Assembly: GCA_032871835.1 (NCBI GenBank) | Contig: CM065297.1 | Coordinates: forward strand, 67,505,253-67,569,252 | Direction of reading: 5' to 3' | Origin: Dipteronia dyeriana | Lineage: Eukaryota > Streptophyta > Magnoliopsida > Sapindales > Sapindaceae | Length of the DNA: 64,000 bases | Notes under the pieces: generated by a model | What the model saw: only the letters and a program-made list of their open reading frames with translations | Database searches by the model: none | Told to the model about the DNA's origin: nothing | Program-made: the position numbers and the translations under genes | Part shown: piece by piece, positions 1 through 9,965 of the stretch | How positions within the stretch are numbered: position 1 is the stretch's first letter | Layout: every line of letters starts with the position of its first letter

Positions 1-1080
1 ATGTTTTGTGCATAAAAATTGAATCCAAACATCACAGCATATAAAAAGTATCAACTAAGAATTGAAAACAACATATAATTAAGCAAATAACTCAATGAAT
101 TCAACCCAAACCTTAAAATTGATACTAACAAAATCAAAGCCCAATCTTGCTCTAAATCATTTGCAAATCAAAATCCATGCATCAATCAATCAAACTCAAC
201 ATATATGCATGAACACCAAATAAAGATTGAGCATGAATTCATTTGTTCTAAGAGAGTTGGGGTTCTAGCATACGATGTGAAAGGATTTTGAGAGGGAGAG
301 AGATGAAATTTAAGGTACAAAACAAATTAAAACAATATTGAATAAGAGAAACATACCTTTTTGGTCATGAAATTGAAGCATGAGAATCAAGTTTTATCTT
401 TTAGGGGAAGAGGGAAAAGAAGAATTTGATTGAATGATGGTAGGGCTCACTCTGACAGCGATAGGTGTATATATGCAAGTCAGATGCACGAGTCTTAGCG
501 TGGGTTGAAACTCGCACATGCCCCGCGTAATCTCTTGATAATTCTTCACTCCTGTTGCATGAGTTGTGCGAGGTTATAGTACAGGTGTTGACCCGCGCAC
601 CTCATGCTCCCTTCATCATCTTACAACCTTGATCACTTTGAATTGCTTGGATTTAAGTGTCTAACTTGCACAAGACCATTATACCAATTAATCATTCTTG
701 CCTTAGCCAAATATCACACCTTTTAAAAACATAAAAACTCAAAATAATATCAACAATACAATCACCAAAAATAAATCACAGTAGGTTTTCTCAACACTTA
801 GACCTACCCATTTCACACATAAGCACATCAAATTAATTTTAAAACATGGCAACTCAAAGACATATGAGAATACAAATTATGAACTCCAACTCATGCTAGA
901 TTTTCTCAACTCAATGCAAACGAGGTAGGACTTTGGTCAATCGAAGAAGGTTTGACCAGATGGGGAGGTTGTTTCTTTCTAATCACCCAAATGGGTGACA
1001 ATGGTTCATCTAATATTCCCTTCCCCTTAATCCTACATTTTTCTAACAAGTCTTTACTAACCCAATTTTTTTTAAAACTT
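1..1080. repeat. Gypsy-A non-coding spacer, LTR-like in composition
   Basis: No usable reading frame. It aligns by eye with 29340-30420 of Gypsy-B. It holds a GA-rich tract near 290-305, a TATA-like stretch near 468-475 and GC-rich inverted-repeat segments near 484-600 (CGCACATGCCCCGCG; GACCCGCGCACC). These resemble the stem-loop units in the gypsy LTRs of this window. It may be an internal promoter/leader for a downstream ORF or a fossil LTR. The position in the element is clear; the function is inferred. Confidence 0.5.
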
Positions 1081-1800
1081 TTAGAGGGTTCTTGCTAGAC
1101 TTATGTTGGTTTTTCTTGAATTCAAGGAACTTAAGGCAATGGGCTTTAAAATGCCCTTCTTTAGACCAAAAGAAGCAAGTAAAAGGGTAATAAGAAGAAC
1201 TCCCTCTATATTCATTGTTGTTAGGCCTTCACTGTTATCTCCCTTGAAGGGTCTTCACTTCCCACTCCACCTTATCAAGTTAGACTAAGTTGGCGCATTT
1301 CTTGACCCTAGCTATCTTCAATTACTCTTCCTTTTTGCTTAGTTGCTCATTAACTCTCTTCAAGGCATTTGCTTTTTGTTCCACTTCAATCATCAACTTA
1401 CTTGTCTTCCTTGCATATTCTTCCTTAGATTCCTCTGAAAGTGTGGTTAGTTCTAGATCCTTGGACATAGACTCCTACTCTTTTTCAAGGATTCCAATTG
1501 TTTCTTCAAATCCTTGTTGATAGAGAACAAATTTTGAACTTTCTTTCTTAAAAACTCATTTTCCTTCTTCAAACGCTTCACCTAAAGTCTTAACTTCCTC
1601 TCTTTTTTTTCTATATCGAAGTCCCTAGACATTTCTTCAAGCATTCTTTCATAAAAAATTGCCTCTTCCGTTAGCATTGCCTCATTTTCTTTAATACCAT
1701 CTTGATGGCTATCTTTCATTTCCGAGGCCAATTCAAATGCTTTGATGAGCTCACAAACCTTGCTCTTCTTCTTTCGAGTTTTGGGCACTTCTATAACTAA
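1081..1800 (-). pseudogene. Gypsy-A coiled-coil plus zinc-knuckle reading frame (decayed)
   Basis: The frame opens at about 1788, where the start codon seen in the Gypsy-B copy (ATG) has become GTG. It begins MPKTRKKKSK and runs into a charged Glu/Lys-rich coiled-coil (1582-1788, extended to about 1300 in broken frames). Near 1140-1180 the minus strand reads TCFFWSKEGHFKAHC, a CCHC zinc knuckle (C-x2-C-x4-H-x4-C) whose second Cys is Trp. Coil followed by knuckle resembles the C-terminal half of Sirevirus-type GAG, but here it lies downstream of a gypsy protease. A nucleic-acid-binding structural role is inferred; the origin is unknown. Confidence 0.5.
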
Positions 1801-2311
1801 GCACCCTCATTCATTCTCCTTTTCTTCTGGTCCACTTACAATGAATTAAACCTTTTTACCCCCACAACTTAAAGATAACTCCTTAGAAACCACATTAACT
1901 ATCATTCCGGTTGTGGCCATGAACTATCTACCCGAAAGCAACTTCCAATCCCCAATCCTCAATACTTCTGTTACCCCAAAGATTACAAAGTCAACCAGTA
2001 CCTTGAGTCCATGTATATCCAACTCCACATCCTCAATCATACCAACTGGAGCCTTAGTAGAATTATCAGCCATCTTTAAAGTGATAGAGGTAGGCTTATT
2101 GCTATTGATCTTCAATTGCATACAAACTTAGAGGGACAACATGTTAATGCTTGCCCCCATATCTAGTACTGCCTCCATGATGTCTGAATCTCCAATGCTA
2201 ACAAGAATAATGAAACTTTAGGGGTCCTCTAACTTCCATAAGATGATCTCCCCCACTAACTATTCACTAAGCCCTAAAGTCACCACCCCTTTATTTAGGT
2301 CTTTTCCCATA
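1801..2311 (-). pseudogene. Gypsy-A retropepsin-like aspartic protease remnant
   Basis: The minus strand encodes a gypsy protease fragment. Around 2130-2200 it reads LDMGASINML, the retropepsin active-site motif with Met at the second position where DTG/DSG/DLG is usual. The segment EDVELDIHGLKVLVDFVI follows in the 1924-2121 frame, and a GR-x-F type flap/tail region follows that. It matches 31240-31743 of Gypsy-B closely. The frame is broken by a stop near the active site and truncated at 2311 where Copia-1 begins. A family-level match to plant gypsy PR is fairly certain; activity is excluded by the breaks. Confidence 0.65.
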
Positions 2312-4508
2312 TGTAGGAAAAACTTGATTCAAAATGTAGCAGAAGCATAAAATTAGGGTTTGGTATTTTATAAAAATGTTCCCTATGAGAGAAAGAACCT
2401 TAACCTTAGATTAATCAATGTATCTTAAAGGTATCTTACCTTTTTCTCGTCACGATTGAACTAGCATCGAATTGAATCCGCAAGATCTTCCAATCCAATA
2501 AAAAATGTGAATCACCTAGGATTGTGGGCTCCCTTTCCTTAAACTGTATACTTGATGATGGAAACAAACAAAATCTCTTTCTTTGGTTAGTCACGAAAAT
2601 CCTGCAAGAAGAAAAACAAAGAACGTTAGGTCACTTTTTAATTATCAATCAATTTGATAGAAAATCGCGTGAACCTTGATTCGATATTGAACACAAAACC
2701 TTTTGATGTAAAGGTTACTAATGCACTATCGAAAGCAGAAACTAATTTTTTCCTCTCTAAATATTCTCTCTCCAGGCTAAAATCCCTATAAGAAAATTAG
2801 CCTAGGCTGAATTCTAAACTATTATATATAGTGGCCGAATTCTACATGCTTTTAATTGAGGAGACTAAATCCTCTCCTAAACAGGATTTACTTGGTGACA
2901 AAGAATCATTTTCAAAGAAGAATTCTTTTCAACACCAGGACTCCTAATCCAACTCAAATAGTGTATATATTCAATAACCAATTATTGATTATAATTAAAT
3001 TGTGACTATATTAAAACTTCCCAATTTGACCAATTGTCAATTAGAGTTTTAAAAGAAATCAAATACTTCCTAATTTGACTAGACAAATAAATTCCTTTTA
3101 TTTATCTACTTATCAAATATAGTATTTGATACTTATCATATTTCCAACAATAATATGACACTAGGAGACCTTCTCCAACTAGGAAAAAGATTTTAACTTT
3201 TAATTAAACAATTAATTAATTATTTATTTATTTATTTTTCATTTAATTAAATAATAAAATGAAAAACAATATATTAAGCTATTTTACAAGCTCTAGCCGC
3301 CGAAGCCTATACATGGGCCAATATATTGTTTTTTCTATTTTATTAAATCCACTGGAATTTAATAAAAAGTCCACATATGAACTAGACCCATTCTTACTAA
3401 AAAAGAAACAAGTCCACATGCCTTAATACAATTCTAGATAGACCCATAAATAGGTCCGGTAGAATATATCAAGTTATCTATGCAAATTCGTGTGGATTAG
3501 GGATCTTAGCAGACTGTTTAAATTTAAGCTCCACTAGACATAACCTAATCACAATCAACAAATAATTCACTTAGGTCCGATCTATTAATTTTAGTTCATT
3601 CCACAAAAGAAGTAAAATTGAACACTTAAATAAAGATAGAATAAGTTAATATTTCTCATTCATACCCTAGACAATCTTAATGGAGATAGTGTATCCTCAT
3701 GAATAATATCAGTATTCGCCAAGAGTTCATAGCCCGACTATAGCTCTTAAAGTTACCATATGTACTCATATGACCATGTTTTGAACTTTGATATTTTGAC
3801 TTGTCTAGAAACCATATTTCAATAGACATTATTGAAAACTTAACGTTAAGATTTAATATCCAGTACCTCAAAACATCCATATAATGGTATTTTACTCTTA
3901 GTTAATAAATGAAGCAACGATATCCGTATCTATAAATGAAGTCATCTATCGATTAACAAATGATTACCACCAAACTATTGAGGATAGACTATGCTATATA
4001 ATCGCACTCAATTAGAGCTCAAATGATAACACTTGCAACCAGAAGTTCATCACTTATCTCTGAATTGAGATAGACTATCTGATTGTCTTCAAGTGAAAAC
4101 TTTTTTATAGTGACGGTTCTGGATAAAGTATTTCACTATGCACTAGATTCTTTTTCCCAAAGACAAAATATTTTGATGATTTTAGACTCGTTATAACACA
4201 TTTGATCCCACAAAAATTCTGGCTAAATAATCTACAACCTTGACAAGATAAAGGCGCCCAACCTTTATCTTAAGTTGTGAATATTATTTAAAACTAACTA
4301 AAGAATTGTGTCTACCTCATACTTATCCAGATATACGGACAATTCTTCTTTTTTCGTAGTCTTTTGATCTTATGATTATTTACTTTTGATAATTATAATA
4401 ATTAAACTATAAATGCTATATGATTTGTTAAACTAGAAATCACTTTATTAATATGAAAAGATTGTCAAATACATTATTACATACTAGCTATCGAGCATAA
4501 TCCCAACA
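2312..4508 (-). repeat. Copia-1 3' LTR (about 2.2 kb)
   Basis: Starts TGTAGGAAAAA and ends ATAATCCCAACA on the plus strand, the inverted form of the family ends TGTTGGGATTAT...CCCTACA. It aligns through its length with the other LTRs in the window (for example 13699-15956 and 41697-43985). A PPT immediately follows at 4509, confirming this as the 3' LTR of a minus-strand element. A TATA-like stretch is present near 2820-2830. Confidence 0.88.
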
Positions 4509-4526
4509 ATCTCCCACATGCTCTAT
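4509..4526 (-). other. Copia-1 polypurine tract
   Basis: ATCTCCCACATGCTCTAT on the plus strand, so the element strand reads ...GTGGGAGAT directly before the 3' LTR. The same tract occurs at 13690-13698 and 34618-34635. Confidence 0.85.
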
Positions 4527-5270
4527 TGCAAATGTGTCATATCTCTTATCCCTATATTCTCTAGGTTCCCATCAAAATTCTTTTATGAAAGATCCTTTGT
4601 GAAGGGATCCGCTAGATTTTCATCTGATACGATCTTGGTTATCGTCATGTCTCCCCTATGCTTAATTTCCCTTAAAAGGTGATACTTTCATTCAATGTGT
4701 TGCCCTCTCTTATGACTTCTTGGTTATCTCGAATTAGCCACTACTCCAATATTGTCATAATAGATAGTGATCTGCGTATTAGCTTTAAGAACTGCTTCCA
4801 AGTCAATCAAGAATTGGCGGAGCCAAACAGCCTTTTTAGCAGCTTCGCATGTGGTAACATACCCAACTTCCATGGTGGAATCAATAATACAAGATTGCTT
4901 GGTACTCCTCTATATAATTGTCCCTCCTCCAAATGTAAACACAAATCCCGATGTTGATCTTCTAGAGTGGAAATCGAAATCTATATGCCTAACGGGAACT
5001 AAATCCCCTTCAGAGTATACAAGCATATAATCTCTCATTCTCTTGAGGTACTTGAAAATATGCTTTACTGTCGCCAGTGATCAGGACCAGGTTTTGATTA
5101 AAACCTGTTAACTATGCCAACATCAAAACAAATATTTGGTCTATTGTAGAGCATTGCATATATGAAACTCCTAACTACCGAGGCATACGGAACCCTACTC
5201 ATGAATTACTCTTCATGCTCATTCTTTCTATCCCTTATGACTTCGATACCAAAAATATAACATGCTTATC
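4527..5270 (-). pseudogene. Copia-1 RNase H and connection domain remnant
   Basis: The minus-strand translation of about 4800-4900 reads DSTMEVGYVTTCEAAKKAVW, the copia RNase H C-terminal block (usual form STMEAEYVAACEA). The stretch near 5080-5110 corresponds to the SRFQSKPGPDHW connection segment seen intact at 13197-13233. Several stops and frame changes occur. In a working element this domain degrades the RNA of the RNA:DNA hybrid. Confidence 0.7.
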
Positions 5271-5960
5271 CTAAGTCCTTCATATCTAATTGTTTTGCCA
5301 ACCATTCTTTTACTGATGTCAATACTCCTACATCTTTTCCGATGGGTAGTATATCATCAACCTAAAGAACTAAGAAAATTAACTTATCGCCTTAAATCCT
5401 TTTGTATACACAAGGTTCGTCAAGGTTTTGAATAAATCAAAACTTTACATAGCTTGGTCGAACCTTATGTTCCATGATCCGGTTGCTTGCTTCAATCTAT
5501 ATATGGATCTTTGCAACTTGCATACCTTTTCCTCTTGGCCCTTTTTAATGAATCCTTCTGGTTGTATCATATAATTTCTTTCGTCAAGACTTCTATTAAG
5601 AAAAACTGTCTTGACGTCCATTTGCCAGATCTCTAGGCCTAGATGTCCCGCAATGGATAAGAGTATTCTAATGGATTTAAGCATGGCCATATGAAAGAAT
5701 GTATCCTCATAATTGATACCTTCCTTCTGTGTGTAACCTTTAGATACCAATCTAGCTTTAAAGGTTTTCACATTTCCACCCCTTCCTCTCTTCCTCTTGT
5801 ACACCCACTTGCACCTAATGGGTTTTATCCCTTTAGGCAAGTCTACATAAGACCAAACTTTGTTTTTGAACATAGATTCAATTCGAATTGCATTTCCATT
5901 TTCCAATGGAGATAATCAACATCTTCTATGGCTTCCTTATACATGTAGGGATCATCGTTG
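5271..5960 (-). pseudogene. Copia-1 reverse transcriptase remnant
   Basis: The frame at 5445-5906 carries copia RT (RVT_2) landmarks: KWVYKRKRGRGG, FKARLVSKGYTQKEGI, LEIWQMDVKTVFLN, MIQPEGFIKKGQ and VCKLQRSIYRLKQATGSWN. The catalytic YVDD box lies downstream at about 5350-5360, where Tyr is replaced by a stop (TAG) followed by VDD. Additional frame breaks separate the thumb region. The enzyme would copy element RNA in virus-like particles; this copy cannot. Confidence 0.85.
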
Positions 5961-7400
5961 TCCAAGAAACTCTCTACTGATTCTCATAGATTGATATATT
6001 TCTCGGGTTGTCTACTAACCCTACCACTACAATGAGGAATGGTAGATTGTTGATCTTGTGTTGGTACAGAACTTCCAATTGGGCAATGTTGTTAAACCTC
6101 TTATGGAATTGTATCTCTGAAAGCTCATTTGGGACAATTCTACTTTTAGGCACAAAATTATTCATATAGTCCTCTTCCATAGATTTAGCATTTGTCGAAA
6201 AAAATACTTTTAGATTTGAAGGACTGTAGAAATAATATTCTTTTGTTCCTTTTTGGATACCCTATAAATATGCAAGTTTTTGAATGGGACTCCGTATTTT
6301 GTCTTGTCTTTTAACAAGTGCACAGTATATCCAAATATCCTTAAGTGTTGTAAACTAGGCTTTCGTCCAACCCACAACTCATGCGGTGTTTTTGGAACCG
6401 ACTTAGGTTCTACATCATTTAGAATGTACATAGCGGTTTGTAAAATATATCCCCAAAAAGAATTAGAAAATGTTGAATAACTTAACATAGACCTAACCAC
6501 ATCCAAAAGAGTTCTATTTCTCCTTTCTGCCACTTGTTTTGTTCAGGTGTACCTAGCACAGAAAACTGAAAAATTATCTCATTATCAATAAGATATTGCT
6601 GAAACTCACTAGATAGATATTCTCTATCACGATCAGACCTCAAGATTTTTATGTGTTTCTCAAGCTGATTTTGAACTTGAACTTTAAATGCTTTAAACAT
6701 GTCAAAAGCATTCGACTTATGTCTTATAAGATACATATAGCCAAATCTTGAATAATTATCCACGAAAGTGATGAAGTACTCATATCCACCTATAGCTTGA
6801 ATGCTCATTGGACCACACACATCAATGTGTATCAGTCCTAAACATTCAGTGGCTCTTGTGCCTTTCATCGTGAATGACCTTTTGGTTATCTTGTCTTCCA
6901 AACAAGATTCACAAGTTAGTAGATCATCAACCTTTAAGTCACTTAATGGTCCATCACTAACCAATCTTTTGATCCTATCAAGGTTAATATGACCTAAGCG
7001 TAAATGATATAGGTAGGTTTCATCTTTTGATAATTTTACTATTTTATGATTAGGTTGCATTGATTTCGTGTCTAACCAGTGAAAGATAATGCTATGCAAA
7101 TAGAATAAACCATTTTCCAATGTACCTTTGTAAATAAATTTGTTATTCCTACTAATAATAAATTTTTTATTAAAAGTAACCGAATATCCAAAATAATTTA
7201 AACAAGAAACTGAAATTAAATTCCTCTTGAATTGAGGTACATAATAAACTTCATTTAAATCTAAATGCCTATAAGAATCTAAACTAATTCTAATATCTCC
7301 CACTGCACTAGTAAACACTAACACTCCGTTGCCTAAACGCAAGTTGAATTCATTATCGTTCAGTCTCTTCCTTTCCCGGAACCCCTTCTTGATAGGCCAA
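5961..7400 (-). pseudogene. Copia-1 pre-integrase and integrase remnant
   Basis: The frame at 6482-7342 begins with the LGNGVLV segment, passes through NLISVSCLNYFGYSVTFNKK and GTLENGLFYLH, then the HHCC zinc finger (HLRLGHINLDRIKRL ... CESC). It enters the catalytic core with HIDVCGP (first Asp) and FVDNYSRFGY. The third acidic position is lost in a frameshift after GTPEQN. A second frame (6210-6533) resumes the core C-terminal side (AERRNRTLLDVVRSML). A third (5974-6180) is the IN-RT linker. Confidence 0.85.
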
Positions 7401-8080
7401 AGTTGCTTTTCTACTGTTGTTTTTTGACCTTCTTACGGGATTTAACAGTAGCAACTTTACTAACCGTATGAATCTTTTAACACTCACCTTTCATAAGGAT
7501 TTTCTTGGCGCTTTGAACATCTTGCATTAGGCCTTGAAAGGTGTATTCCTTATTGTTCATGGTGTAGTCCAACTTGAACCGATAAAAAGAATCTGATAGT
7601 GAGTTGATGATCATGTCAGTTTTCGTCTCAATATCAATTTTAGCACCATTGAGTTCAGCCATGTTGAGATGTGCTATGACTTTTATCATGTGATCTTTCA
7701 CAGCCTGTCAAGGTTTCATCCTAAGATTCATGAAACAATCACTGCTTCTCTCCTAGTCATCCTAAACTTCATAGCAAGCATCTCTTCCAGAGATATCATT
7801 ATATCGGCAGCAGTCTCCATTCCTTCGTGTTGCTGTTGCAACAAATCGTAGATGGTGGCCATATTGTAACATTGGCCATCTCATCTAAAGTCTTCCACTA
7901 CTGATAATTGTCTCTTTGCTCATTAGTAGATTCATTGGTAGGAGTTGGTGGTTTTGGAGTAGACAGAACGAACTTATGTTTTTCAATTTGCAACAACAAC
8001 CCAATTTTCCTTTTCTATGTGACATAATTATCACCAGTTAAGGTAATATCTTTTAGAATGTTGACTAAGGATGGGGTCAT
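7401..8080 (-). pseudogene. Copia-1 gag remnant (UBN2/copia GAG type)
   Basis: Starts at ATG (complement of 8078-8080) with a broken N-terminal part. The frame at 7477-7701 reads KDHMIKVIAHLNMAELNGA and IINSLSDSFYRFKLDY, matching the copia GAG polypeptide. After gag, minus-strand coding goes straight to the KRLNDNEFNLRLGNG segment at about 7330-7360. The CCHC knuckle and the protease DTG block expected between them are absent. Confidence 0.8.
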
Positions 8081-8134
8081 GATTTCTTTATAATAACAAA
8101 AGTTATATAAGTAAACAATCATGATATAGCAATT

Positions 8135-8555
8135 TTACTGAAACTCGTATGAATCTTGATTCTATGTTGTACACAAAACCTTTTAATGTAAAGGCTACTA
8201 GTGCACTATCTAAAACAAAACGTTCTTTCTTCCTTTTCCTTATTGTCGAATTTTCAGACACCAAATCTATGAGTTGGCCGACTTTTGTCTGGAGCAAAAA
8301 CTAATTTTTTTCGTCTCTCAAAACTCTCTCTAGGTCAAACTCTATATTAGAAAATTAGCCTGGGCCAAATTCTACACTATTATATATATAGTGGATGAAT
8401 TTTACATGCTTTTAATTTAAGAGATTTGAAAATTAGCCTAGGCCAAATTCTACACTTTTATATATATAGTGGCCGAATTCTAAAGGCTTTTAATTTAGGA
8501 GACCAAATCCACTCCTAAAGAGGATTTATTTGGTCACTAAAAATCCTTTTAAAAA
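8135..8555 (-). repeat. Copia-1 truncated 5' LTR piece with 78-bp tandem duplication
   Basis: Mid-LTR sequence (compare 2660-2930): ACACAAAACCTTTTAATGTA near 8171, ending in the AATCC...GGATTT boxes near 8506-8550. A direct duplication is visible: GAAAATTAGCCT... at 8350-8427 and again at 8428-8505, each unit holding a TATATATAGTGG stretch. Both outer borders are mid-LTR, so both sides were lost. Confidence 0.75.
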
Positions 8556-9475
8556 AAGATTTTGCATCATGTCCTTCGTGGATTGCATTTTATTCTTCAT
8601 TCTGGACATTTCAATTGCAACATCTGTGTCTCCATCAATTTCTATCTTGTCGCCTCTTCTGATGTTGGAGGACCTTTGTTGAGACTTTTGGGCTAACTTC
8701 GCCATGATCTTATAAGCCTCTGGAGCCCTCTTATTGGTAATTATGCCTCCACAAGTGTTGTCTACCATAATTTGAATGATAGTAGAGAGTCCCTGGTAGA
8801 AAGAAGTGACCAACAATTCATTAGGATAAGTGTGTGGTGGCACCTGTGCTAGCAGAAGGTGGAATCTCTCCTATGCTTTCTGAAATGGTTCTCCGTTCTT
8901 CTTCCTGAAAGTGATGATCTTTAGCTTCAACTTTTTGCTTCCATAACTAAGAAAAATTTATTGTAAAAAGCCTTGCACACATGGGGCCATGTGGTGAAAG
9001 TTCCAGGCCTTAGTGCCATTTACCATTGCATTGGACGGTCCTTTAAGCAGTACTGAAAGCATCTCATTTGAAATTGACCCCTAGCAAATATTGTGTTTCT
9101 GACTACGATCGAAAAAGTCTCCAAAATTGCGTTGTATTACTTGATAAACTGTAGACAATCTTCTAAAGGCAATCCACGGATTGATGGCAGCAAGTTCATG
9201 TGCATTCCCTTCAATTCATACTGCCTTGTGATCTCATCCAGGAAAATGACGGTTGGCTACTCGTCTCCCATTGAGGGGAGGGTATACTCCCCTATTGTAA
9301 TCCCTAAGTCATTTCCTTGAGTCTCTGCTTCCTCAACCGGCATGTTAGGTAAATTTTCACCGGCCATTTCTTCTTCCAAGTGATTCCTCTCAAACAGCCT
9401 GATTATCCTCCCAACACGATTTATGTTGTCTTGAGCTGAAAAAATTGGTCTTCTAAGTGAGCGTCTCTCATGCAT
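8556..9475 (-). pseudogene. Gypsy-A gag remnant (Retrotrans_gag type)
   Basis: The N-terminal frame (9257-9475) starts 87 bp inside the PBS and ends near YTLPSMGDE, typical of Athila-like GAG starts. The frame at 8526-8843 (its last codons run into the Copia-1 LTR piece) reads PPHTYPNELLVTSFYQGL and IMVDNTCGGIITNKRAPEAY, the Retrotrans_gag C-terminal block. The intervening 8850-9250 holds the ITFRKKNGEPFQKA segment in another frame. Truncated at about 8556 by the Copia-1 rearrangement; knuckle and linker are not seen. GAG would form the virus-like particle. Confidence 0.75.
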
Positions 9476-9565
9476 AAACCTATGCAGTCGAGACTACAAA
9501 AATAGAAGAAACAAAAATAATAAACAACAAGCCAAACTAAACCGAATCTCAAGCATAAACGTCAA

Positions 9566-9583
9566 TCCCCGGCAGCAGCGCCA
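9566..9583 (-). other. Gypsy-A primer-binding site (tRNA-Asp type)
   Basis: The element strand reads TGGCGCTGCTGCCGGGGA, three bases inside the LTR end. This closely resembles the tRNA-Asp 3'-end complement used by Athila-like plant gypsy elements. The second gypsy PBS at 53281-53298 reads TGGCGCCGCTGCCCGGGA. Confidence 0.8.
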
Positions 9584-9965
9584 TTTTGATAGGCAGTTGT
9601 TTTGTATATGAAAATAGCTTGCCAAACAAAATTTATAAACCCTATTGCACTCAAAATTGATAAACAATATAGTGGCAAGTATGGGTATCATCCACAGAGA
9701 TCGTGTTATACTTATATGAACAAATTAAAGCTCTAGATTAAATGCAAGAAAAATAAATTCATCATTGAATCAATTAATGCAATGAATTGAACAAATTTGA
9801 TAGATTGATATAAAAATATAAAGAGTTCATTACAAAGCCCACAATTAACCAAATAAAGAGTTCTACCTTTTTGAAGCTCCAAATTGGTCTTCTTGCCTTC
9901 TTTTGGTGAGTAGATGATAATGATGATGATGTGTGAATGGAATGGCTTTTTTGGAGAGAAAGGAA

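Larger units (their letters stand above)
2312..8555 (-). mobile_element. Copia-1, Ty1/copia element, minus strand, rearranged 5' side
   Basis: Order on the minus strand: truncated 5' LTR piece (8555-8135), gag, integrase, RT, RNase H, PPT (4526-4509) and an intact 3' LTR (4508-2312). The PBS and leader are missing: the gag start region runs straight into mid-LTR sequence near 8135-8143. The right border at about 8555 is also mid-LTR, joined to gypsy gag with no LTR terminus. No TSD can be paired with the left flank CCATA, so a deletion removed the right end together with adjoining Gypsy-A sequence. Confidence 0.8.
1..9583 (-). mobile_element. Gypsy-A internal region (Ty3/gypsy, Athila-like), interrupted by Copia-1
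   Basis: Decayed Ty3/gypsy element read on the minus strand. From right to left it has a tRNA-Asp type PBS (9566-9583), a gag remnant (8556-9475), inserted Copia-1 (2312-8555), a protease remnant (1801-2311), a coiled-coil/zinc-knuckle frame (1081-1800) and a non-coding spacer (1-1080). It continues past the left edge. Positions 1 to about 2311 match 29340-31700 of Gypsy-B in order and orientation, so the arrangement belongs to the family and is not a local accident. No RT or integrase is visible between the protease and the left edge. Confidence 0.75.

Noticed and set aside
4679..5030. Two overlapping plus-strand frames of about 90 codons
   Set aside because: Antisense of the Copia-1 RNase H region, where the minus-strand translation matches the family.
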